A DNA stretch of 64,000 nucleotides from Candidatus Adamsella avium (GTDB lineage: Bacteria > Cyanobacteriota > Vampirovibrionia > Gastranaerophilales > CAJFVJ01): the NCBI GenBank assembly GCA_904420445.1, contig CAJFVJ010000001.1:569266-633265 (forward strand), given 5' to 3'. Under the pieces are notes generated by a model. The model made no database searches. It was given only the letters and a program-made list of their open reading frames with translations, and was not told the DNA's origin. Every line of letters begins with the position of its first letter. Within the stretch, counting starts at the first letter, position 1. Below, piece by piece: positions 24,460 through 35,279 of this stretch. The position numbers and the translations under genes are program-made.

Positions 24460-24483
24460 AACGATTTATAATTTAGAAAGTTC
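24460..24483 (-). promoter_or_regulatory. ECF-type promoter of the sigma/anti-sigma operon
   Basis: On the minus strand GAACTTT (24477-24483) and CGTT (24460-24463), with 16 bp between GAAC and CGTT. This is the GAAC-N16-CGTN layout known for ECF sigma factors. It lies 29 bp before the anti-sigma start codon. Confidence 0.5.
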
Positions 24484-24503
24484 ATTTTTTTATTTTATTT
24501 TTT

Positions 24504-25151
24504 TTAATTTATTTTAAACGCTTCGATGACTCCGTCGATAAAGAATTGACAGGCTAACGCAGTCAGAAGAATACCGAAAATTCTTGTAAGGACATTTATC
24601 CCTGTTCTGCCTAAAAATCTGCTTATTTTTGATGCAAAGGTCAACACTATCCAGCATATAACTATATTTGATATGAGAGCAAGTATAACCATAAGTTGTT
24701 TTAGAGGAACACCTTCAAATTGTTTCATGAACAAAATCAGCATGGTAATTGCTGCAGGTCCTGAGAGAAGAGGTATTGCAAGCGGGAATACTGAGATATC
24801 ATCTCTATGAAGTGTTTCTTCTTTTTCTTCTTTGTTAGTACTTTTTATCGGCGCCTCAGGTGTTGCCATGACCATACCGATAGAGAGCAGAAGGAGGAGA
24901 ATACCGCCCGCTATTCTGAAGGCAGGGAGGCTTATGCCAAACATATCAAGGACTAAAGAACCGCTCAGTGTGAACACAAGCAAAATAAAAAATGCCGTGA
25001 GGGCGCCTTTTTTTGCCATTTTTTTTTGATAGTCCCTTGTTCCGCCTGCTGTCAAAGATATGAATATAGGTGTTGTTCCAAGCACATCTATTGTGAAAAA
25101 CAGTGACCAAAAGACTACAACTGCTGTATTGAGGATATCATTCATAGACAA
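24504..25151 (-). CDS. marC: MarC-family membrane protein
   Basis: The 215-residue integral membrane protein has six helices and MarC motifs: FFTIDVLGTTPIF at the start, AFRIAGGILLLLLSIGMVMA, and DISVFPLAIPLLSGPAAITM, then FGILLTALACQFFIDG at the end. The family (YchE/MarC/SnatA) includes amino-acid exporters, but the substrate here is unknown. Unlinked to the ECF operon except by position. Confidence 0.92.
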   Translation of the reverse strand: MSMNDILNTAVVVFWSLFFTIDVLGTTPIFISLTAGGTRDYQKKMAKKGALTAFFILLVFTLSGSLVLDMFGISLPAFRIAGGILLLLLSIGMVMATPEAPIKSTNKEEKEETLHRDDISVFPLAIPLLSGPAAITMLILFMKQFEGVPLKQLMVILALISNIVICWIVLTFASKISRFLGRTGINVLTRIFGILLTALACQFFIDGVIEAFKIN

Positions 25152-25268
25152 ATTCTCTGTTTATAGCTTACAGATTTTATTATTACATAAAATTTTTTGT
25201 CTGACAGCTGATGGCAACTAAAAATTATTTTTGTTTTTATTTATTGGTATCGGAAATGGAAAACAGCT

Positions 25269-25964
25269 ATGTTAGCTTTGCCAGTAAATATAAATATATA
25301 TAATAAAAATTACAGGAGCGTACAGAAACAATCTTTCGGAGCCTTTTTCAGAAGAAAGAGAGAAGAGAACAAAGATACGTTTGTAAAAACTTCTGATAAT
25401 AAAGATTTTTCTCCTGCCAGAATTTATGAGAAAGATGTGTTTGAGGCTGTTGAACTATCTTTGAAAAAATCAGGCAAAAAAGTGCCTGCTTATATTTCAA
25501 GGGATGAGCATGATGATTTGGTTTCTTTTGGAATATATGTGAAAAATGAAGGGGAACTTGGAGGTATTATAATTCAAACTCCGGAGCAGGCAGAGAGTGT
25601 CTGTTTTGATTCAAGTGATTTTCTCAGAGAGTTTGCGAAGAAATCCATGTATGTTGATTATCTTTATTCAGATAACGACGGGTATGGACTCAGCAAATAT
25701 AAAGGTATTGGTACTGAACTCATTAAATCTGCGGTGCGAGAAAGCATCCGAAACGGATATAACGGCAGACTGATTCTTTCAGCGGCAAATGGATATGCCT
25801 CTCCTGTCCCTTTTTATTATAAATGCGGCTTCAGGTTTGAAGATGAAGGAGCAAACGAGTCTGTGGAAGAATTTTTGAGAAGTAAGTCAAAGAATCTTCC
25901 ATCGAGTTTATCGCATGGGATTATGTATTTATCTGAGGAAAAGGCAAAAGAGCTTGTGTCTTGA
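25269..25964 (+). CDS. GNAT-type acetyltransferase-like protein
   Basis: The 231-residue product has an Asn/Lys-rich N-terminus containing QKQSFGAFF, then a GNAT fold: YKGIGTELIKSAVRES gives the acetyl-CoA-binding (R/Q)-x-x-G-x-G/A loop, followed by GRLILSAANGYASPVPFYYKCGF, which is the usual motif-B N-x-x-A-x-x-F-Y-x-x-x-G-F. Its substrate is unknown. The short N-terminal SFG element also occurs in the unrelated protein at 53489. Confidence 0.75.
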   Translation: MLALPVNINIYNKNYRSVQKQSFGAFFRRKREENKDTFVKTSDNKDFSPARIYEKDVFEAVELSLKKSGKKVPAYISRDEHDDLVSFGIYVKNEGELGGIIIQTPEQAESVCFDSSDFLREFAKKSMYVDYLYSDNDGYGLSKYKGIGTELIKSAVRESIRNGYNGRLILSAANGYASPVPFYYKCGFRFEDEGANESVEEFLRSKSKNLPSSLSHGIMYLSEEKAKELVS

Positions 25965-25970
25965 TAGAGT

Positions 25971-26096
25971 TTAGCCAAGCATTTTTTCTGTTTTTTCGAT
26001 TTGTTCCAGCAGTTCATCCACCTGTTTTTTGATGATTGTCAAAACAAGTTTGATATCAAAGCAGTAGGTTCCTACCCAGTAATTTGTATAGTTCAT
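25971..26096 (-). CDS. Short helical protein of 41 residues
   Basis: An ATG at 26096 with AGGGA 9 bp upstream opens 41 codons. The product starts MNYTNYWVGTYCFDIKLV and ends in an amphipathic helix VDELLEQIEKTEKML that could form a coiled coil. It lies 6 bp from the convergent acetyltransferase gene. No known family. The good codon usage and ribosome binding site support a real gene. Confidence 0.55.
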   Translation of the reverse strand: MNYTNYWVGTYCFDIKLVLTIIKKQVDELLEQIEKTEKMLG

Positions 26097-26266
26097 ATGT
26101 ATATTCCCTTTTTTTATTATGTTTTTATCATCGGAAATTTGTTGAAAAACTTTAGCTAATGGAACGGTTTTGTTAAAAAAAATTTACCGAATATTATTTG
26201 TCGAAATCTTTTGCCGGTGTTGGTAGAATGAATAATTTTTGTTTCATTTGTAAAATAATAAAAAAG

Positions 26267-26295
26267 TTTACAGACTCGGGTGAATAAGATAAAAT
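26267..26295 (+). promoter_or_regulatory. Promoter of the SLH-domain gene
   Basis: TTTACA (26267-26272), 17 bp spacer, TAAAAT (26290-26295), followed by AGGAGTGGAGT before the ATG at 26326. One of the best sigma-70-type promoters in the window. Confidence 0.65.
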
Positions 26296-26325
26296 TTTAG
26301 TGTACCAGAAAGCTAGGAGTGGAGT

Positions 26326-27465
26326 ATGAAAAAGGTATTACTTATTTTTGCTCTTATGTTGTTCTCAATGAACAGTGTATTTGCAAAAGATTTTGTTGAT
26401 TTATCGGAATCTTATTGGGCTTATCCTCAAATTCAGGCATTGGCTGATGACGGGGTTATTGCAGGATATCCGGACGGAAATTTCAAACCTGACCAGCCTG
26501 TAACAAGAGCCGAGTTCGCTACAATGGCATTGAAAGCTATAAATGTGGAGAACGCAACAGCAAAAGAAACGTTTGAATTTAGTGATGTTCCGAGTGATTA
26601 TTGGGCTCATGATAACATTCAAAGAGCATTCAGCTTTGACCTTGTAAAAGGTCTTCCTGACGGAACCTTCAATCCTGAAGGCAGTGTAACGAAAGCTGAA
26701 GCTATTTCTTTGATTATGTCATCTTTGGATACAGATCCGATGACTCTTGCAGAAGCAAAGAAAATTCTTGAAGCAAGCTATGTTGACCATGCATCAATTC
26801 AGGAATGGTTTGTGATTAATGCTGCTAAGGCTGATGCACTGGCTATAGTTGTGAAAGTTCCTGGTTTTGAAAACAAATTCGAACCTGATAAACAAATTAC
26901 AAGAGCTGAGATGGCTGCAAGCCTTTGCAACATGAGAAAATGGGTTCAATCAAGACCGAACAAAAAACTTGCTGAAGTCTTGACACCACGTGAAGCAAAA
27001 GGTGTGGAACTTCCTGATGTAATTGTCAACGGAACAATTGCAACAATTCCTGCAGGTTCAAAAATTCCTGTAGTGCTTGTTCAAACTTTGAGCAGCCAGA
27101 AAAACACAATGTTTGATGCATTCAAAACAGTTGTCCCAGAAAATCTCGTAACAAAAGAAGGCTACCTTGTAATCGAAAAAGACAGCGTGATATCAGGAGA
27201 AGTTTTTGATGTTAAATACGGCAGATATTTCGTAAGAAATGGTCTTCTGGTGCTCGAAACAAAATCAATTACTCCGAAAGGTCTTGAACAACAGGCTGTA
27301 TTCAAAGGTGTGATTGATACATCAAAAGAGAAAAAATGGTATGAAAAAGTGTTCAGAGCTATTTTCAAAGGCGAAAAAATTACACTGGAAGAAGGTATTC
27401 CTCTGTATGTTCAGCTGAATAAAGCAGTGAAAATAGATTTGACCAACGGTTCTGTAATCGACTAG
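26326..27465 (+). CDS. S-layer homology (SLH) domain surface protein
   Basis: The 379-residue product has a signal peptide (1-20, ending SVFA) and three SLH domains (about 21-78, 84-140, 150-210) with repeated motifs YWAYPQIQALADDGVIAGYP, DGNFKPDQPVTRAEFATM, PDGTFNPEGSVTKAEA and FEPDKQITRAEMAA. SLH domains attach proteins to cell-wall polymers. The C-terminal half (about 230-379) is beta-rich and may form a domain near the outer membrane; similar proteins in Cyanobacteria are outer-membrane channels, but the strand count here is too small to call a porin. Own promoter and terminator. Confidence 0.88.
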   Translation: MKKVLLIFALMLFSMNSVFAKDFVDLSESYWAYPQIQALADDGVIAGYPDGNFKPDQPVTRAEFATMALKAINVENATAKETFEFSDVPSDYWAHDNIQRAFSFDLVKGLPDGTFNPEGSVTKAEAISLIMSSLDTDPMTLAEAKKILEASYVDHASIQEWFVINAAKADALAIVVKVPGFENKFEPDKQITRAEMAASLCNMRKWVQSRPNKKLAEVLTPREAKGVELPDVIVNGTIATIPAGSKIPVVLVQTLSSQKNTMFDAFKTVVPENLVTKEGYLVIEKDSVISGEVFDVKYGRYFVRNGLLVLETKSITPKGLEQQAVFKGVIDTSKEKKWYEKVFRAIFKGEKITLEEGIPLYVQLNKAVKIDLTNGSVID

Positions 27466-27482
27466 ATTTTGAACTTATATCT

Positions 27483-27523
27483 AAACGAGAAGCTCTGGAG
27501 TCAGGGCTTCTCGTTTGTTTTTA
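27483..27523 (+). terminator. Intrinsic terminator after the SLH gene
   Basis: AAACGAGAAGC (27483-27493) pairs with GCTTCTCGTTT (27506-27516), then GTTTTTAG. Confidence 0.85.
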
Positions 27524-27638
27524 GAATATTAAGGATTATTAAGCTAACGAGCTTTTTTTATATTTGACTTAATATTTCTTAATAACATGATTGTTTTTTA
27601 GTATATACTATGATATATATAAAGTATATCAAGTTTAT

Positions 27639-27659
27639 CTTGAGGAAGATTTCTTCAAG
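27639..27659 (+). promoter_or_regulatory. Hairpin in the leader of the sigma factor gene
   Basis: CTTGAGGAA, loop GAT, TTCTTCAAG; a 9-bp stem 90 bp before the sigma factor ATG, in a leader that seems over 100 nt long. Function unknown. Confidence 0.35.
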
Positions 27660-27749
27660 AGGGTTATTTTTGTTGTGTTTTTAACTTTTCATCCCGTAGT
27701 GTAATCTATTTTGGGGTTAGTTTTTGTATGTTTTTTAGGAGTGGTTATT

Positions 27750-28604
27750 ATGAATAATGCTGTGTTTTTATCATTCAATGAATCTGTAGACAAGTATTTG
27801 AGGCAGATTGCAAAGTATCCTCTTTTGAGCGCAAAAGAAGAATATGAGATTGCAAAGAAAATCAAACAGGGGGATTTAGAGGCAAAAAAACAGCTGATAC
27901 AGTCAAATTTGAGATTGGTAGTGAGTGTCATAAAAAAAAACGTAGTAAATTCAAATTTAACTTTTTTTGATCTTATTCAGGAAGGCAACACAGGTTTGAT
28001 GATTGCCGTTGAGAAATTCAACTACAAACTCGGGTATCGCTTCAGCACATATGCAACATGGTGGATAAAACAGACAATTTTCAAGGCAATTTCTGAGCAG
28101 TCTTACAGCGTAAAAATTCCTGTTTATGTACAGGAAACGGTTTCGAAGTATTCAAGGTTGAAAACTCGGATGGAGGCGATGTATCACAATGAGGTAAAAC
28201 TTTCTGAAGTTGCAGAGAAGATGAATATACCCCCGAAGAAGATGGAGAGTTTTCTGAATGCTTTTACTTCATCGTTGTCTTTGAATGCAGAGTTTGAGGC
28301 ATCTGACGGGAAGGAGGTTTGCCTCGGGGATATTCTTGCTTCAAAAAATCCTTACGGGAGTGAGTTTGCTGAGTTCGATGAGTTAAAAAAAGACTTGAGC
28401 AATGTTCTTGACAGATTGAAAACCAGAGAAAAAGATGTCCTTAAAAGACGTTTCGGGCTTGATGATACGAAGAAGAACACTCTTGAGGAGATTGGGGTTT
28501 CTTATGGTGTGACAAAAGAGTGCATAAGGCAGACTGAACTTAGGGCAATCAGAAAGCTCAGAGATATCTGTTTGAAGGATGATTTGCTGAGTTGTTATAT
28601 ATAA
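27750..28604 (+). CDS. Sigma-70 family RNA polymerase sigma factor (group 2-like)
   Basis: The 284-residue product has region 1.2 ([20 protein letters not shown]), region 2 ([31 protein letters not shown]), region 3 and region 4 with [17 protein letters not shown] and the helix-turn-helix [18 protein letters not shown]. Region 1.1 is missing and the protein is short, as in group 2 sigma factors that are close to RpoD but not essential. Region 2.4 WWIKQTI is RpoD-like, so the promoters should resemble -10/-35 consensus. Start chosen at 27750 because AGGAG lies 8 bp upstream; the frame stays open for 13 codons before that. Confidence 0.93.
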   Translation: MNNAVFLSFNESVDKYLRQIAKYPLLSAKEEYEIAKKIKQGDLEAKKQLIQSNLRLVVSVIKKNVVNSNLTFFDLIQEGNTGLMIAVEKFNYKLGYRFSTYATWWIKQTIFKAISEQSYSVKIPVYVQETVSKYSRLKTRMEAMYHNEVKLSEVAEKMNIPPKKMESFLNAFTSSLSLNAEFEASDGKEVCLGDILASKNPYGSEFAEFDELKKDLSNVLDRLKTREKDVLKRRFGLDDTKKNTLEEIGVSYGVTKECIRQTELRAIRKLRDICLKDDLLSCYI

Positions 28605-28617
28605 TTAATTCTAAAAG

Positions 28618-28651
28618 AAATCCCTGCTGTTTTTATAGCAGGGATTTTGAA
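28618..28651 (+). terminator. Intrinsic terminator after the sigma factor gene
   Basis: AAATCCCTGCT (28618-28628) pairs with AGCAGGGATTT (28637-28647), followed by TGAA; the loop is U-rich. The next gene is convergent, so it may serve both strands. Confidence 0.75.
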
Positions 28652-28669
28652 TTAGTTTTTCAGGTATAA

Positions 28670-29413
28670 CTATTTTACAAAAAATTCGACTGATGTTGTT
28701 GATGTCATCGGAATTTTTTTGATTTCAACAGGCACTTCTACCGTGGAAGCTTCTCCTGCTGCATCCATAGAGGCTGCTGAGGCTTTGAGCATTCTCACAC
28801 CGTTGTAAGCTGAATAAGAGTTTGTTGAGCAGTTTGATGTAACTCTTTTTACGCCTGCGATTTGTATGCCGAGGGTATTTGCAATAAGCTCTGCTTTTGC
28901 TTTTGCTGTTTCTAGGGATTTTTGCATAGAAGCGTTGCAATAACGGCTTTTGTCTTTGAGTTCAAAAGTAATGCCGGTTACTCTGTTTGCTCCGTTTTCA
29001 AGAGCTGTCGAAATCAGGTCACCGCCGATGTTTATTTTGCTTGTTTTGACGGTGATTTCATTTTGTGCTCTGTAATATTCAAGAGAGTTTACTTTATTTT
29101 TGTAGTTATACACGGGGTATACACTGATATTTGATGTACTGACTTCGTTTGCGTTTACTTTGGCTTTGAGGGCATTCACGACTGCAGATGCTTTTTCAGT
29201 GTTTTCGTCCATTGCATCTTTTGCCTTTTTGGCTTGTGTTTCAATGCTTACTGTCAAAACAAGCTGGTCAGGGTCAACATAGTTTGTTTCAACTGCGTCT
29301 GTTACAATAACGCCTCTTTTTTCTTTTTCAACAGGTGTCGCATAAGCATAGCTGACGCTTAGTGCAGACAACAAAACAAGAGCCGATAAAACGACCGGTA
29401 ATTTTTTGTTCAT
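28670..29413 (-). CDS. SIMPL-domain (DUF541) exported protein
   Basis: The 247-residue product has a signal peptide (about 1-25, SVSYAYA) and the SIMPL domain: PDQLVLTVSIETQAK, NVSTSNISVYPVYNY-like (here EVSTSNISVYPVYNY), NEITVKTSKINIGGDLIS and AKAKAELIANTLGIQI. Related proteins (BP26/OMP28 of Brucella, YggE) form oligomers in the periplasm and are linked to oxidative stress. Last gene of a ligA-led operon, after a small membrane protein. Confidence 0.88.
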   Translation of the reverse strand: MNKKLPVVLSALVLLSALSVSYAYATPVEKEKRGVIVTDAVETNYVDPDQLVLTVSIETQAKKAKDAMDENTEKASAVVNALKAKVNANEVSTSNISVYPVYNYKNKVNSLEYYRAQNEITVKTSKINIGGDLISTALENGANRVTGITFELKDKSRYCNASMQKSLETAKAKAELIANTLGIQIAGVKRVTSNCSTNSYSAYNGVRMLKASAASMDAAGEASTVEVPVEIKKIPMTSTTSVEFFVK

Positions 29414-29428
29414 ACTTCATTCATTCCT

Positions 29429-29788
29429 TTATTTGTGTATTTCCTCTTTTTCAGACTCATAGTCTTTGACAATCGGATCTTTTACTATATTTTTGAGTTC
29501 CAGATCTTTGGCTATGATATCTTCTGAGCATGCCTGAATCGAAAAGCTGTTTCTGCATGACATAACAGCAAGAACACAGACAATACTCCAGATTAAAGCT
29601 CCTTGCAGAGCACTGAGTTTTGGCAGCGAGACAATCTCAGTTAATCCGTAGTTCCAAACCTGCATGATTAACCATACAGGGAATATAATAAATCCGCAGA
29701 ATAAACAAAACAGGACAAAACATATCAAAAATAGTCCTTTTAGACCTGAAATTTGAACAACTTTGAAACCTTTTTCTTTTTTATTCAT
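29429..29788 (-). CDS. Small two-helix membrane protein
   Basis: A 119-residue protein with two membrane helices (about 18-42, LFLICFVLFCLFCGF; 62-82, GALIWSIVCVLAVMSC) and an acidic, Lys/Glu-rich C-terminal tail. No known family. It has AGGAGA before its ATG, 9 bp behind ligA, and 15 bp ahead of the SIMPL gene, so it belongs to that operon. Confidence 0.8.
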   Translation of the reverse strand: MNKKEKGFKVVQISGLKGLFLICFVLFCLFCGFIIFPVWLIMQVWNYGLTEIVSLPKLSALQGALIWSIVCVLAVMSCRNSFSIQACSEDIIAKDLELKNIVKDPIVKDYESEKEEIHK

Positions 29789-29797
29789 ATTTCTCTC

Positions 29798-31822
<2,025 letters not shown>

Positions 31823-31855
31823 TTAGAAAATTTAGCGTTTCTCATTATATTTTAC

Positions 31856-31861
31856 TATAAT
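31856..31861 (+). promoter_or_regulatory. -10 box directly before the PLP decarboxylase start
   Basis: A perfect TATAAT lies 6 bp before the ATG at 31868, so transcription would begin at or beside the start codon, giving a leaderless mRNA. The -35 region (TTAGCG, 18-bp spacing) is weak. Confidence 0.4.
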
Positions 31862-31867
31862 CTAAGT

Positions 31868-33226
31868 ATGAAAGTTATAAATTTGGCAAAAAGATTTAAT
31901 CATTCTCTCAAGAGGCTGTTATTTACGACCTCGGTGCATGTTCAATCAAAGATAATCTGCAATCCTGCAAAGAGTTTGTTTGGCAGTAAGGTTTTCCGCA
32001 ATGATTTTTCCGAGATTGACGGATTTGATAACATCAGAAACCCGAAGAATACATTTTTTGAGTCGCAGAAGCTGGCAGCTGAAATTTACGGTTCGAAGAA
32101 GAGTTTTTATCTTTACAACGGTTCGACTTCAGGGATACTTGCCGCTATGCTGTCTTCTTTGAAAGACGGTGATAAGGTTTTGTTACCAAGGAATGTTCAT
32201 ATAAGCGTAATACAGGGGCTTATTTTGAGCGGAGCAATTCCGGTGTGGTTTATGCCTGAAATTGAAGAAAGATGGAATTTGTTCTCAGGGGTGAGGGGAG
32301 ATGATATTTCTGATTTGCTGAAGCAGCATAGAGATATAAAAGCTCTTGTTCTCACAAGTCCGACTTATGAAGGCAAGAAGAGTGATATTGCTGATATTGC
32401 CAATTTGTGTCATGAACACGGTGTTGTTTTGATTGTTGATGAGGCGCATGGTGCGCTGTGGAATTTTTCTCCGGAGCTTCCGTTTACGGCTGTTGAAGAA
32501 GGCGCTGATGTGAGCGTTCAATCGCTGCATAAGAATGCGTCAGCATTAAATCAGGGAGCAATCTTACATCTTTCTCATCATTCTCTGGTTGAAGAAGAGA
32601 AAATCCAGCAGTCGCTAAATTTGATAAATACGACCTCTCCATCTTTTCCTATTTTAGCAAGCGTCGAGGGCGCAGTATCTTTTTTGAATTCATCAAAGGG
32701 GAGAAAAAAACTCAGCAGTGTTGTTGAAGAAGCTTTTGCTCTTGAAGAAAACCTTGCAGCTCTAGATGGAGTTGAAGTTTTCAAGAATGATGATGTGACA
32801 AAGATGTTTGTGAGTGTGAGAGGTCTGAGCGGTTATGCGCTATCTGAGATATTGTTTGAAAAATTCAGAATAGAAGATGAGTTATGTAACTCAAAAGGAG
32901 TACTTTTTATTTTTGGCAGCGGGACTGAGAAGAACAAATTTGAAAGATTGTATAGAGCTTTCAAGAGCATATCATCAAAGAATTATTCAACAGAAGAGCC
33001 TTCTTTTCAGGGAGAATATCTTCTTCCCGCGATGAAGCTGGCGCCTAGGAAAGCATTTTTTTCAAAAGGCAGAAAACTCAAACCTGAGGATGCAGAAGGG
33101 TTTATATCAAAAGAAACCGTTACATTTTATCCTCCGGGGATTGCTGTTCTTGTTCCGGGGGAGAGAATTTCCATAGAACATATCAGGATGATAGAGAAAG
33201 ATTATATAGAAGTAGTGGATGAATAA
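31868..33226 (+). CDS. Orn/Lys/Arg decarboxylase-family PLP enzyme, paralogue 1
   Basis: The 452-residue product is a fold-type I PLP decarboxylase. Motifs: YLYNGSTSGILAAMLSSLKD (phosphate-binding), VLTSPTYEGKKSDIADI, LIVDEAHGALW with the PLP-ring Asp and its His, and SVQSLHKNASALNQGAIL with the Schiff-base lysine in HK. The C-terminal domain shows the decarboxylase end (ETVTFYPPGIAVLVPGE). It lacks the N-terminal wing domain of enterobacterial enzymes and is short, as in cyanobacterial homologues. Substrate unknown. It is divergent from ligA, and the ATG at 31868 is preferred to 31814 because it fits the domain start. Confidence 0.88.
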   Translation: MKVINLAKRFNHSLKRLLFTTSVHVQSKIICNPAKSLFGSKVFRNDFSEIDGFDNIRNPKNTFFESQKLAAEIYGSKKSFYLYNGSTSGILAAMLSSLKDGDKVLLPRNVHISVIQGLILSGAIPVWFMPEIEERWNLFSGVRGDDISDLLKQHRDIKALVLTSPTYEGKKSDIADIANLCHEHGVVLIVDEAHGALWNFSPELPFTAVEEGADVSVQSLHKNASALNQGAILHLSHHSLVEEEKIQQSLNLINTTSPSFPILASVEGAVSFLNSSKGRKKLSSVVEEAFALEENLAALDGVEVFKNDDVTKMFVSVRGLSGYALSEILFEKFRIEDELCNSKGVLFIFGSGTEKNKFERLYRAFKSISSKNYSTEEPSFQGEYLLPAMKLAPRKAFFSKGRKLKPEDAEGFISKETVTFYPPGIAVLVPGERISIEHIRMIEKDYIEVVDE

Positions 33227-33273
33227 TTTTTTGTTATAATGATTTTACGCAAAAGAGCGAATAGGATAGGAAT

Positions 33274-35043
33274 ATGTTTAAAGATTTAATTTTGAATAAA
33301 ATAGAATCAGCTGTCACAAAAGCCGTGCAAGCTGGACAGCTGCCAGAGATGGAAGATTATCAGAAACTTTTGAGATGCGAAATACCAAAAAACGCAGAAT
33401 ATGGTGATTTTGCGGTGAACGTTTCTCCTCTTGCAAAGTTTGCAAGAAAAGCGCCTGTCCAGATAGCGCAGATTATTACTGATAATATGGATTTTTCTGA
33501 TGCCGATGTTAATGTAGTGGCAGGTTTTATTAACTTTAAGCTGACAAATAAAGTTTTGAATTCCGTTGTAGAAGAAGTTTTGATGAAAAAAGATATGTAC
33601 GGGTCAAATGAGTCAGGGAAGTTGCAAAAAATCATTCTTGAATATATCTCCGCTAATCCTACAGGACCTCTGCACATCGGGCATGGCAGATGGGCTGCGA
33701 TGGGGAGTGCTCTTGCCAATTTGTTGAAGTTTTCTTCTTATGATGTTTATCAGGAGTTTTATATCAACGATGCAGGCAATCAGATAAACAATCTTGCAAA
33801 ATCTTTATGGATAAGAGTTTTGCAGCAAATGGGCAAGCCTGCTGATTTCCCTGCTGATGAAGAGTTGTCGAAAAATTATTACACGGGTGATTATCTGATA
33901 GAAACAGCTCAAAACTATTTGAAAGAGAACTCAGAAAAAGCAGAAGATTTTGCAAAGAGCTGTCAGGATGTGCTCAATCCTTCGGATGAAATAATGAAAG
34001 AGATGGCTGTTTATGCAAAAGCTCAGATGCTAAAAAAACAACAGGATTTGCTTGCGAATTTCAGAGTTCATTTTGATAACTATTTCAGCGAGTTGTACCT
34101 CCATCAAAACGGATATGTTGACGCTTGTGTGAAAAAACTCGAGGATGCCGGCAAACTCTACGAAAAGGACGGTGCTGTGTGGTTTAGGTCTTCTGATTAC
34201 GGGGATACACAGGACAGGGTAATCAAGAAAAACGATGGCACAAATACTTATTTGACTGCAGATATAGCTTATCACTATGACAAGCTCAAAAGAGGCTTTG
34301 ATAAATTGATAAACATCTGGGGAGCTGACCACCATGGTTATGTTGCAAGGGTTAAAGCATCAATAGAGGCACTTGGAGATGACCCTGATAAGTTGGAAGT
34401 TCTGCTCGGGCAGTTAGTTAATCTTGTTGAAAACGGCGAACAGGTAAGGATGGGTAAACGTACGAGAATGCTTACTCTTGAAGATTTGATAGAAGAGGTA
34501 GGCGTTGATGCAACACGTTTCTGGATGATTATGAGAAATATAGATACCACGCTTGATTTTGATATAGATCTTGCTAAATCATCGAATGATGAAAATCCCG
34601 TGTATTATGCACAATATGCCCATGCCCGCTCATCTAGCATATTGAGAAATGCGTGTGCTCCGAGGGTTGATGTAGAGAATAACTCTACATTGAGCGCATT
34701 CTTTGAAAAAGAGGAACTTGAAAATCTTGAGAAAACAGCTGACTTGAATAATCTGTGGAATGACTCTGATAAGGATGCTGTTTCTGCAACAAGAGAGCTG
34801 ATTTTGAAGATAGAAAACTTCAAAGATGTTGTGCTTGTTGCCTCAAAGCTCAGAGCACCTTATATGCTATGCAGATATCTTCTTGAGTTGGCTGCGTCAT
34901 TCCATCATTTTTACAACTGCGCAAGAGTGCTGAATGTTGAAAAAGAAGTTATGAAGGCTCGTTTATCGCTTGTTATTTCTACAAAACAAGTGTTAAAAAC
35001 AGCTTTAGGCTTGATTGGAGTCAGTGCTCCAGAAACTATGTAG
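33274..35043 (+). CDS. argS: Arginyl-tRNA synthetase
   Basis: Class I synthetase charging tRNA-Arg. The 589-residue product has the N-terminal additional domain, the HIGH motif (NPTGPLHIGHGRWAAMG), the ADHHGYVARVKA region, and the KMSKS-equivalent QVRMGKRTRML (common loss of the canonical KMSK in ArgS). The C-terminal anticodon-binding domain ends LKTALGLIGVSAPETM, typical of ArgS. Own AGGATAGGA site. Confidence 0.97.
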   Translation: MFKDLILNKIESAVTKAVQAGQLPEMEDYQKLLRCEIPKNAEYGDFAVNVSPLAKFARKAPVQIAQIITDNMDFSDADVNVVAGFINFKLTNKVLNSVVEEVLMKKDMYGSNESGKLQKIILEYISANPTGPLHIGHGRWAAMGSALANLLKFSSYDVYQEFYINDAGNQINNLAKSLWIRVLQQMGKPADFPADEELSKNYYTGDYLIETAQNYLKENSEKAEDFAKSCQDVLNPSDEIMKEMAVYAKAQMLKKQQDLLANFRVHFDNYFSELYLHQNGYVDACVKKLEDAGKLYEKDGAVWFRSSDYGDTQDRVIKKNDGTNTYLTADIAYHYDKLKRGFDKLINIWGADHHGYVARVKASIEALGDDPDKLEVLLGQLVNLVENGEQVRMGKRTRMLTLEDLIEEVGVDATRFWMIMRNIDTTLDFDIDLAKSSNDENPVYYAQYAHARSSSILRNACAPRVDVENNSTLSAFFEKEELENLEKTADLNNLWNDSDKDAVSATRELILKIENFKDVVLVASKLRAPYMLCRYLLELAASFHHFYNCARVLNVEKEVMKARLSLVISTKQVLKTALGLIGVSAPETM

Positions 35044-35101
35044 CCATAATTAAAGAAAATTTGTATAATTATGTTTGTTTAATGTAATGGAGAAATAAAA
35101 A

Positions 35102-35278
35102 ATGGCTGCAACAAAAGAAATTCCGTTTTGCCCGCTGATAAGCGCAGGTCAGACATATCCTCAGGTGTGTCTGCAAGAAGAGTGCGCTTGGTATATGAAA
35201 CCCTATAAAACTTGCGGTGTTTACCTCCTGGCACATGATGCGGCGTTGAATATAAAATCAAAACAACAAAAGGGATAA
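35102..35278 (+). CDS. Small cysteine-rich protein of 58 residues
   Basis: An ATG at 35102 with GGAGA upstream opens 58 codons: MAATKEIPFCPLISAGQ, then QVCLQEECAWYM and KTCGVYLLAHDAA. Four cysteines in C-x13-C-x4-C style, with EECAWY, resemble small metal-binding proteins common in clostridia and relatives. It lies 1 bp before the metallophosphoesterase start, so the two are co-translated. Function unknown. Confidence 0.7.
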   Translation: MAATKEIPFCPLISAGQTYPQVCLQEECAWYMKPYKTCGVYLLAHDAALNIKSKQQKG

Positions 35279-35279
35279 T

